In this document: in pieces, positions 26,738 to 32,570 of the stretch | Layout: every line of letters begins with the position of its first letter | Numbering within the stretch: the first letter of the stretch is position 1 | DNA from: DASPFV01 sp035620975 | Lineage (GTDB): Bacteria; Acidobacteriota; Vicinamibacteria; Vicinamibacterales; 2-12-FULL-66-21 | Direction of reading: 5' to 3' | Assembly: GCA_035620975.1 (NCBI GenBank) | Contig: DASPFV010000090.1 | Location: 1-32,570 of the forward strand | DNA: 32,570 nucleotides | Made by a program: the position numbers and the translations under genes | The notes under the pieces: generated by a model | What the model was told of the DNA's origin: nothing | The model's database searches: none | The model's input: the letters and a program-made list of their open reading frames with translations, nothing else

Positions 26738-29700
26738 TCACTGCTTGGTGATGGTTTCGTCCAGGTTGAGGACGGCGCTCGCCACGGTGGTCCACGCGGC
26801 GATTTCGACGGCGTCCAGGCGTGCGTCGCGAGGCGATTCGCCGACGCTCAGCAGCTGCCTGGCAGCCCGCGGATCCTTCCGGAAGAGCGCGCGCTGCCGC
26901 CTGAGCAGATCCCGCAGCACGCCGACCTCGCGGCCGGATGGCGTGCGCGCGGTCGCGAGGCGGAAGGCGAAACGCAGCCGGCTCTTTTCGTCCGGGCCGC
27001 CTTCGCGCCAGGCGCGCTCGGCCAGTGCGCGCGACGCCTCGACGTACGTCGGATCGTTCAGCAGCACGAGCGCCTGCAGGGGCGTGTTCGTCTGGGCGCG
27101 TCGCGCCGTGCATTTCTCGCGATCGGGAGCATCGAACGTCGCCAGCGAGGCGGGCGGCACCGTGCGCTTCCAGAACGTATACATGCCCCGCCGGTAGAGA
27201 TCGGGCCCCTGGCTCTGCTCGTACGCCTGGGCGGAGTAGCCCTCGCCGAACGCCATCTCCTCCCACAGACCCGGAGGCTGGTACGGCAGCACGCTCGGCC
27301 CGCCGATCTCGCCGTTGAGCAGGCCGCTCGCCGCGAGCGCCGTATCGCGGATCATCTCGGCCGGCAGGCGGTAGCGCGGTCCCCTGGCCAGCAGCCGGTT
27401 TTCCGGGTCCGCCTCCATCAGTTCGCGTGTGATCTTCGAGGACTGGCGGTAGGTCGCCGATGTGAGGATCAGGCGCTGCATGGCCTTGACGTCCCAGCCC
27501 GTGCGGACGAACTCGGTCGCGAGCCAGTCGAGCAGCTGGGGATGCGACGGCGGCTCGCCCTGGACGCCGAAGTCCTCCTGCGTCTTCACCAGCCCCTGGC
27601 CGAAGTGCATCTGCCAGAATCGGTTCACGGCCACGCGGGCCGTCAAGGGGTGCGCCGGATCGACGAGCCACTGCGCGAGCGTCAATCGGTTGAGCGGCGC
27701 GCCCGTCGGCAGCGGTGGCAGCATCGCCGGGACACCGGGCTGCACCTTCTCGCCGTGATTGCGGTAATCCCCACGCAGCAGGACGAACGTGTCGCGCGGC
27801 TTCTCCTTCTCGGCCATCACCATGACCGACGGGATCGTCCGCTCGAGCCGCGTTTTCTCCTGGAGGAGCGCCTCGAGCTCCCTGTGCTGCGCCGCGAGCG
27901 CCGGCGGCGCGGCATGAGTGAGGAAGTACTCGCGCAGCTCCTCGGCCTCGGTCCTGGACGGCTTGCCCGTGACGCCGGACAGGACGGCACGGGCCGGATA
28001 ATGCACGGCGAGGTACTCCGTTTCGTCGGGCCCGAGCACGCGATCGTAGAGCCGAAGGTCGTCGAGCTGACCGACGAACGGCTTCCCGAGCACTTTGCTG
28101 CCGACGCGCAGCGCCGCCGGGGAGGCGGTCGGACCCTTCAGGGTGTCGCTGAGGATCTCGGTCGGTGAAGGCTTGCCACCGATGTAGAGCGTGAGCCCCT
28201 TCGCGCGTCCGGATCCATCGTAGGTGAGCGCGACATGGTGCCAGTCGCCCATGTTGATCCGCTCGCGCGTGCGGATCCGGAGCGCGCCGGCGGGCGCATC
28301 CGACGCGACCGTCACGGTCAGCCGCGCCGCCCATTTCTGGATGTCCACGAGCACCATGTCGTCGAGCAGCCACTCGTACCCGCGCGGCGTCGCGGCGTCC
28401 GCCAGCTTCTGGAACACCATCATGGGCTGATTGCCGCGGCCCTTCAGCCACACCGCGAGGCTGAAGGCCGCCGACCGGTCCAGGGCGCCGACGTTGCCGA
28501 AGCTCACCTCGGTGTCGCCGTCGAACGTCGCGGCCCGCCCGATCATCCCGTCGTCGAAGGTCGGCTCGCCCGCGATGGTCCGCCCGTGCTGGTATCGACC
28601 GGACAGATCCGAAAAGCTGCCGTCCATCTCGTAGTGCGCCGTCGGCCCGTTGCCGCTGATCGGCGGGACGCTGTCGGCGATACGCCGCTCCCACTCGGCC
28701 TGCACCGGCGCGACGAGCTCGTCGTCGAGGGCCCGCTCGCGGACCTCGATGGCGGCGTCGAGCTCGTCCAGCCTGGCCTGCTGCTCGTGGCTGGGCAGGA
28801 GCATGATCGGAACGGCGTTGCCCCGTCGCCCGTCCAGCCCCAGTTCCGGGACGTTGTTGAAGAACGCGTAGAACTGGTAGAACTCCTTGTGGCTGATCGG
28901 GTCGAACTTGTGCGAGTGGCAGCGCGCGCAGCCCATGGTCAGGCCCATGAAGGCCGTCGAGGTCGCCTCCACCCGGTCGATCACGTACTCGACCTGGTAC
29001 TCGTCCGCAATCGCGCCGCCCTCGAAGTTGATCATGTGGTTGCGGTTGAAGCCCGACGCGATCCTCTGGTCGCGCGTGGCGCCGGGGAGCAGGTCGCCGG
29101 CAATCTGCTCGACGACGAACCGGTCGAAGGGCAGGTTGCGGTTGAACGCGCCGATCACCCAGTTGCGCCACGGCCACATGCCGCGGAGGCTGTCGATGTG
29201 GTAGCCGTGCGTGTCGGCGTACCGCGCCGCGTCGAGCCACGGCATCGCCATCCGTTCACCGTAGCGAGCCGACTCCAGGAGCGCGTCCACCCTCCGCTCG
29301 TACGCGCCGGGGGAGCGATCGGCGAGATAGGCGTCGATCTCGGCTGGCGTGGGCGGCAGGCCGGTGAGGTCGTACGTCACCCGCCGCAGGAGCGTTTCCC
29401 GATCGGCCTCCTTCGAAGGCTCCAGGCCGTCCTGCTCCAGCCGCGCCAGGACGAACTGATCGATGGGGTTGCGGATCCAGCTACCGTCCCGCACTGCCGG
29501 GGGCTCGGGCCTGAGTGGCGCCGTGTAGGCCCAGTGCGTATCCCAGGTCGCGCCCTCCGCGATCCAGCGCCGCAGCAGACCGATCTGCGTCTCGGTCAGC
29601 GTGCGCCCGGTCTCGGCCGGCGGCATGCGCTCCGAGAAGTCAGGATGGAGCACGCGCTGGATGAGCAGGCTCTTCGACGGATCGCCGGGGACGATGATGC

Positions 29701-29944
29701 CGGGCTCCTTGAAGGCTCCTTCCTGCGTGTCGAAGTGGAACTTGGTTTCCCGCTGCTTTTCGTCCGGCCCGTGGCACGCGAAGCAGTTGTTCGCGAGGAT
29801 CGGGCGGATGTCGCGGTTGAAGCTGATGCGTGCCGCCGCCGTCCGCTCCTGCGCCAGAACACCCGGAGCGGGCCCACCCGCCGCGATCACGCCGAGCGCC
29901 GCGGTCACCAGGGCCGCCGCCCAGGTGCCGTTGGCCTTGCGCAT
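26738..29944 (-). CDS. PSD1-family protein with a LamG insert, first copy
   Basis: 1068 residues. The start is ATG at 29944, where the signal peptide (about 1-31) begins; the open frame upstream to 30040 is basic and made of repeat sequence. The domain order is PSCyt1 (about 40-130) with Cys54-Phe-Ala-Cys57-His58 (NNCFACHGPDEKQRET), DUF1549 (about 157-370) with Cys339-x2-Cys342-His343 (GCARCHSHKFDP), then LamG/concanavalin-like fold (about 433-650; FSLAVWLKGRGN, MGDWHHVALTYDG) and DUF1553 (about 748-1045) ending LNLDETITKQ. Two c-type hemes are likely, though whether DUF1549 CxxCH binds heme is not established. The LamG domain suggests carbohydrate binding. It is the first gene of the four-gene unit, followed by DUF1501, PSD1 and DUF1501 on the same strand. 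Confidence 0.94.
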   Translation of the reverse strand: MRKANGTWAAALVTAALGVIAAGGPAPGVLAQERTAAARISFNRDIRPILANNCFACHGPDEKQRETKFHFDTQEGAFKEPGIIVPGDPSKSLLIQRVLHPDFSERMPPAETGRTLTETQIGLLRRWIAEGATWDTHWAYTAPLRPEPPAVRDGSWIRNPIDQFVLARLEQDGLEPSKEADRETLLRRVTYDLTGLPPTPAEIDAYLADRSPGAYERRVDALLESARYGERMAMPWLDAARYADTHGYHIDSLRGMWPWRNWVIGAFNRNLPFDRFVVEQIAGDLLPGATRDQRIASGFNRNHMINFEGGAIADEYQVEYVIDRVEATSTAFMGLTMGCARCHSHKFDPISHKEFYQFYAFFNNVPELGLDGRRGNAVPIMLLPSHEQQARLDELDAAIEVRERALDDELVAPVQAEWERRIADSVPPISGNGPTAHYEMDGSFSDLSGRYQHGRTIAGEPTFDDGMIGRAATFDGDTEVSFGNVGALDRSAAFSLAVWLKGRGNQPMMVFQKLADAATPRGYEWLLDDMVLVDIQKWAARLTVTVASDAPAGALRIRTRERINMGDWHHVALTYDGSGRAKGLTLYIGGKPSPTEILSDTLKGPTASPAALRVGSKVLGKPFVGQLDDLRLYDRVLGPDETEYLAVHYPARAVLSGVTGKPSRTEAEELREYFLTHAAPPALAAQHRELEALLQEKTRLERTIPSVMVMAEKEKPRDTFVLLRGDYRNHGEKVQPGVPAMLPPLPTGAPLNRLTLAQWLVDPAHPLTARVAVNRFWQMHFGQGLVKTQEDFGVQGEPPSHPQLLDWLATEFVRTGWDVKAMQRLILTSATYRQSSKITRELMEADPENRLLARGPRYRLPAEMIRDTALAASGLLNGEIGGPSVLPYQPPGLWEEMAFGEGYSAQAYEQSQGPDLYRRGMYTFWKRTVPPASLATFDAPDREKCTARRAQTNTPLQALVLLNDPTYVEASRALAERAWREGGPDEKSRLRFAFRLATARTPSGREVGVLRDLLRRQRALFRKDPRAARQLLSVGESPRDARLDAVEIAAWTTVASAVLNLDETITKQ

Positions 29945-29950
29945 GGCGAC

Positions 29951-29956
29951 AATATA
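29951..29956 (-). promoter_or_regulatory. -10 element (TATATT) of the PSD1-DUF1501 operon, probable leaderless start
   Basis: On the minus strand TATATT (within TATATATT) ends 6 nt before the ATG at 29944. An eight-base A/T run is striking in this GC-rich region. The -35 region falls inside the AGCTTCCAG repeat and matches poorly. Confidence 0.5.
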
Positions 29957-29968
29957 TAGCGCCCGGCG

Positions 29969-30064
29969 TTCAGCTTCCAGCTTCCAGCGGCTTTTCAGCC
30001 GCGAACGGCGAGCCCCACGGTTCCTGCGTTTTTCAGCCATCAGCCCTGCGGCTGGACGCTGGTC
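29969..30064. repeat. Short repeats CAGCTTCCAG and TTTTCAGCC in the intergenic gap
   Basis: The gap between the divergent PSD1 and LigD-like genes holds CAGCTTCCAGCTTCCAGC (from 29971), then two copies of CTTTTCAGCC / TTTTTCAGCC and related GGCTGG sequences. These are short, imperfect copies of a GC-rich minisatellite. They cover the -35 regions of both genes. Confidence 0.55.
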
Positions 30065-30077
30065 GGCCGGTTGCTGG

Positions 30078-30083
30078 TAGCTT
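30078..30083 (+). promoter_or_regulatory. Possible -10 (TAGCTT) for the LigD-like gene
   Basis: TAGCTT fits TANNNT and ends 7 nt before the ATG at 30091, which has no Shine-Dalgarno sequence. No clear -35 is visible. Confidence 0.3.
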
Positions 30084-30090
30084 CCCTGCT

Positions 30091-31383
30091 ATGCCCAAGG
30101 TCCACCAGGAAGTTCTGACGATCGACGGCCGGGAGGTCGCCGTGTCGAACCCGTCGAAGGTCCTGTTCCCCGGGCCCGGCCACACGAAGCTCGACGTGGT
30201 GCGGTACTACATCGCGATCGCCGAGGGCGCGCTTCGTGGTGCCGGCGGCCGGCCGAACGTGCTCGTGCGCTACCCGAACGGCATCGGTGGCGAGTTCTTC
30301 TACCAGAAGCGCGCACCGCAGGCGCGCCCGGAGTGGATCGAGACGGTCACGCTGGCGTTCCCCTCCGGCCGCACGGCGGAGGAGATCGTCCCGCGGAACG
30401 CGGCGGCGCTCGCCTGGATGGCCAACCTCGCCTGTCTCGAGCTGCACCCGCACCCCGTCCGGGCCGAAGATCTGGAGCACCCAGACGAGCTGCGGATCGA
30501 TCTGGATCCCGTTCCGGGGATCGAGTGGCACCAGGTGCGGCAGGTCGCGCGCGTCGTGCAGGCGGCGCTCGCCGACTACGGGCTCGTCGGGTGGCCGAAG
30601 ACGTCGGGGTCGCGCGGCATGCACGTGTCGGTGCGGATCGAACGTCGATGGACGTTCGGCGAAGTGCGCCGGGCCGCGCTCGCGTTCGCGCGCGAGGTCG
30701 AGCGGCGGGTTCCGTCGCTCGCGACGAGCAAGTGGTGGAAGGAGGAACGGCAGGGCGTCTTCCTGGACTACAACCAGAACGCGAAGGACCGCACGGTTGC
30801 GTCTGCCTATTCGGTCCGGCCGCGACCCGACGCGCGCGTCTCTGCGCCGCTCGACTGGAGCGAGATCGACGACTGCGACCCCGGCGACTTCACGCTGGCG
30901 ACCATGCCCGGCCGCTTCCGCGGGATCGGCGATCGCCACGCAAACATCGATCGGCAGCCCTGCTCGCTGGAATCGCTGCTCGAGCTCTCGGCGCGTCATG
31001 AGCGCGAGGGTCTTGGCGACGCGCCCTGGCCGCCGCATTACCGCAAGCAGGCCGGTGAGCCGGCGCGCGTGCAGCCGTCGCGGCGGCGCGTGCCGAAGCA
31101 CCCGTTGATCGAGATCGGCCGTGCGGAGCGGAAGGAGGACGCCCTCGCCGGGCTGGAGCGCTGGAAGGCGCGACACCCCCGGGCCGCCGCGCATCTCGCG
31201 CCTGCCGATGTCCTGGTCGATGCCATGCGCGGCCGCTTTCACACCTGGACCCGTATTCGTGTCAACCTGCAGCACGTTCCGGACGCGCTGCGACCGCCGC
31301 AGGAAACGCTGGACCCGGACGCCGGCCCCACGTGGGACGGCAGCCCGCCGCCTCGTCGCGCCCGCCGCGCAAGGCACGAATGA
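30091..31383 (+). CDS. Stand-alone LigD-type polymerase/primase
   Basis: 430 residues. Residues about 15-300 are the archaeo-eukaryotic primase fold of LigD polymerase domains: VAVSNPSKVLFPGPGHTKLD at the start, then VLVRYPNGI and FFYQKRAP. The metal site is Asp137-x-Asp139 (RIDLDPVPG), the nucleotide-binding segment TSGSRGMHVSV follows, and the end is FLDYNQNAKDRTVASAYSVR. In non-homologous end joining this domain fills gaps with ribonucleotides. No ligase or phosphoesterase domain is fused and no Ku gene is nearby. A basic C-terminal extension (about 310-430) has no recognised domain. The upstream open frame is a shadow; the ATG at 30091 matches the family N-terminus. The stop overlaps the next small gene by 4 bp (ATGA). 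Confidence 0.92.
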   Translation: MPKVHQEVLTIDGREVAVSNPSKVLFPGPGHTKLDVVRYYIAIAEGALRGAGGRPNVLVRYPNGIGGEFFYQKRAPQARPEWIETVTLAFPSGRTAEEIVPRNAAALAWMANLACLELHPHPVRAEDLEHPDELRIDLDPVPGIEWHQVRQVARVVQAALADYGLVGWPKTSGSRGMHVSVRIERRWTFGEVRRAALAFAREVERRVPSLATSKWWKEERQGVFLDYNQNAKDRTVASAYSVRPRPDARVSAPLDWSEIDDCDPGDFTLATMPGRFRGIGDRHANIDRQPCSLESLLELSARHEREGLGDAPWPPHYRKQAGEPARVQPSRRRVPKHPLIEIGRAERKEDALAGLERWKARHPRAAAHLAPADVLVDAMRGRFHTWTRIRVNLQHVPDALRPPQETLDPDAGPTWDGSPPPRRARRARHE

Positions 31384-31586
31384 GCGGAGCCAATCCAGAG
31401 CAGGTCCACGACCTCGAGAGCTGCCGCGAGCACCTGGCGTGGCTGGAGGAGCTCCGGCGGAATCCGCGGGACCGCGATCGGCGCCACGCACGGGCGAGCG
31501 GTGAAGTCAGCGCGGCCAGCCTGGTGCCGCTCCCGACTGCATCCCTTCACAACGCGGGCGCGTTCCTCCGCCGTTCGCCTACCTGA
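31380..31586 (+). CDS. Small hypothetical protein coupled to the LigD-like gene, 68 residues
   Basis: The ATG at 31380 overlaps the stop of the LigD-like gene (ATGA), the usual sign of translational coupling. The product (MSGANPEQVHDLESCREHLA onwards) has an amphipathic helix (residues 6-25), then a basic Arg/His-rich stretch and no membrane span. I do not recognise a family. Composition is plausible for coding sequence, but the short length leaves doubt. Confidence 0.45.
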   Translation: MSGANPEQVHDLESCREHLAWLEELRRNPRDRDRRHARASGEVSAASLVPLPTASLHNAGAFLRRSPT

Positions 31587-31625
31587 CCGCTGCGATGGTG
31601 CCTGCCGATGTACACTCCGCTCGCC

Positions 31626-32570
31626 ATGCGGGTTCGCGCCTCCGCTTTCGCCATAGGAACGGGCGTGGCCGTGGCCTACGTGGTTGCGGCCCAGCTCGGT
31701 TTCCGGATGGCGTTCACGGCCGAGCAGGTGACGACCGTCTGGGCACCCACCGGAATCGCCATCGCGGCCCTCCTGCTCCGCGGGCTCCGGTTCTGGCCTG
31801 CCGTCTGGGGGGGCGCGTTCGCGGCCAACCTCAGTACCAGCGCCCCAACCTGGACCGCTGCCGGCATCGCCACTGGCAACACGCTCGAAGCGGTGGTGGC
31901 GGCCTGGGCGCTCAGTCGCCGGAGCGGGTTCGACCCCGCCATGCGGCGCACGCGCGACGTCCTCGCGTATCTGCTGCTCGCCGGCGGACTCGGCTGCGCG
32001 ATTGCCGCGACCTCCGGCGTGTCCGTCCTGTGCGCGGCCGGCGTCCAGCCCTGGGCGTCATACTGGCCGCTCTGGTCGGATTGGATGCTCGGCGATGCGC
32101 TCGGCGCCATCGTCGTCGGGCCGGCGATCCTCACCACCTTCCGCCCGCGCGCGCGACTGAGCGCGCGGCAGCGGCTCGAGACCGTTCTGCTGCTCGTCAT
32201 GGTGATCGTCGGGACGACGATCGTCTTCGGCGGCGTGTTTGCCACCACCATTGGCTCGCATCCCATCCAGTTCGTGCTGTTCCCGTTCGTGCTCACGGCT
32301 GCCGTCCGCCTGGGGCAACCGGCAACCGCGGTGCTGGCGCTGGCGGTGTCGGCGGTGGCGATCTGGAACACGTTCCACGGTCGAGGGCCCTTCGTGGAAA
32401 CGTCGGTGCATCAGAGCCTGGTCGTCCTGCAGGTGTTCCTCGGGGTCCTGGCGAGCAGCGGCCTTCTCCTGTCGGCCGCCGTGACCGAACGACGGATCGC
32501 AGACGAACGTCGAGGCGCCCCCAACCCCCGCGGGGTGGGGGGGTCCCGAGCGTCGAGCCCCAGGGACGCA
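31626..32570 (+). CDS. MASE1-domain membrane sensor, cut by the window end
   Basis: The frame stays open to the last base (315 codons). Residues 1-290 form eight or so membrane spans with the MASE1 signature: AQLGFRMAF near the start, TTVWAPTGIAIAALLLRG, WPAVWGGAFAANLST, WMLGDALGAIVVGPAIL, HPIQFVLFPFVLTAAVRLGQ. MASE1 domains usually sit before PAS, histidine kinase or GGDEF/EAL domains. Here the coding sequence runs into AAVTERRIADER, the usual start of the cytoplasmic coiled coil, then into a GC-rich hairpin (32515-32550) that reads as GAPNPRGVGGSRASSP. An ATG at 31608 is in frame and also possible. The output domain lies outside the window. Confidence 0.85.
   Translation, partial: MRVRASAFAIGTGVAVAYVVAAQLGFRMAFTAEQVTTVWAPTGIAIAALLLRGLRFWPAVWGGAFAANLSTSAPTWTAAGIATGNTLEAVVAAWALSRRSGFDPAMRRTRDVLAYLLLAGGLGCAIAATSGVSVLCAAGVQPWASYWPLWSDWMLGDALGAIVVGPAILTTFRPRARLSARQRLETVLLLVMVIVGTTIVFGGVFATTIGSHPIQFVLFPFVLTAAVRLGQPATAVLALAVSAVAIWNTFHGRGPFVETSVHQSLVVLQVFLGVLASSGLLLSAAVTERRIADERRGAPNPRGVGGSRASSPRDA
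32508..32557. repeat. GC-rich hairpin flanked by 7-bp direct repeats
   Basis: CGTCGAG at 32508-32514 and again at 32551-32557 flanks a 36-bp G/C block with an imperfect inverted repeat (CCCCCAACCCCCGC with GGGGTGGGGGGG). The direct repeats look like a target-site duplication. It lies inside the MASE1 coding frame, near the window edge. Confidence 0.5.

Noticed and set aside
29945..30040. N-terminal extension of the first PSD1 protein (MAEKRRNRGARRSRLK onwards)
   Set aside because: It is made of repeat sequence, is strongly basic and would bury the signal peptide; the ATG at 29944 has a -10 element at leaderless spacing.
31676..32371. Minus-strand 231-codon open frame across the MASE1 gene
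   Set aside because: It is rich in Ser, Thr, Ala and Arg without a domain, while the plus-strand frame has the conserved MASE1 membrane motifs.

Overview
The window is about two-thirds G+C and densely coded on both strands. Its gene content points to Acidobacteriota, probably a Vicinamibacteria-like soil lineage. The evidence is a VWFA-related Acidobacterial-type protein, two PSD1/DUF1501 gene pairs, a YCII protein, many exported lipoproteins or Tat substrates, and short tandem minisatellites between genes. This placement is inferred from family content only; there is no rRNA or tRNA gene in the window.

Layout. 1-480: end of an AHSA1/SRPBCC gene overlapping an ArsR-type regulator. 640-1833 (-): DUF819 membrane protein, divergent from a 1115-residue double-kinase hybrid sensor (1972-5319). 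5320-5725: gene-free, with a 36-bp tandem repeat and an intrinsic terminator belonging to the next gene. 5726-6415 (-): secreted Gly/Ser/Ala-rich protein, divergent from a YCII protein and a DUF2231-Rieske fusion. 7993-9348: small hypothetical and membrane genes. 9357-12124: glutaredoxin-DUF2892 fusion translationally coupled to glgB. 12119-13342: EVE-domain protein and a Mug/TDG-type uracil-DNA glycosylase.

13484-16481 is the best-defined unit: an FNR/DNR-like dyad, a leader hairpin, then nirK (copper nitrite reductase with a C-terminal cytochrome c domain), nirV and a SCO1-type copper chaperone, joined by two ATGA overlaps. It reads as a nitric-oxide- or oxygen-responsive nitrite reduction operon with its own copper-delivery protein.

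16621-20436 holds an ACE-like M2 metallopeptidase, a VWFA-related protein and a Tat-exported alpha/beta hydrolase. 20463-29944 (-) is a 9.5-kb run of two tandem PSD1-DUF1501 pairs (exported proteins carrying CxxCH motifs, each paired with a Tat-exported sulfatase/phosphatase-fold protein of unknown function). 30091-31586: stand-alone LigD-type polymerase/primase plus a coupled 68-residue ORF. 31626 to the end: MASE1 membrane sensor, cut by the window edge and probably disturbed by a GC-rich hairpin.

Two patterns cut across genes. First, several genes without a Shine-Dalgarno sequence have a TANNNT hexamer 6-7 nt before the ATG, the mark of leaderless transcripts. Second, at least three families of short repeats sit exactly at gene borders; one forms the apparent N-terminus of a DUF1501 gene and another abuts the nirK operator.
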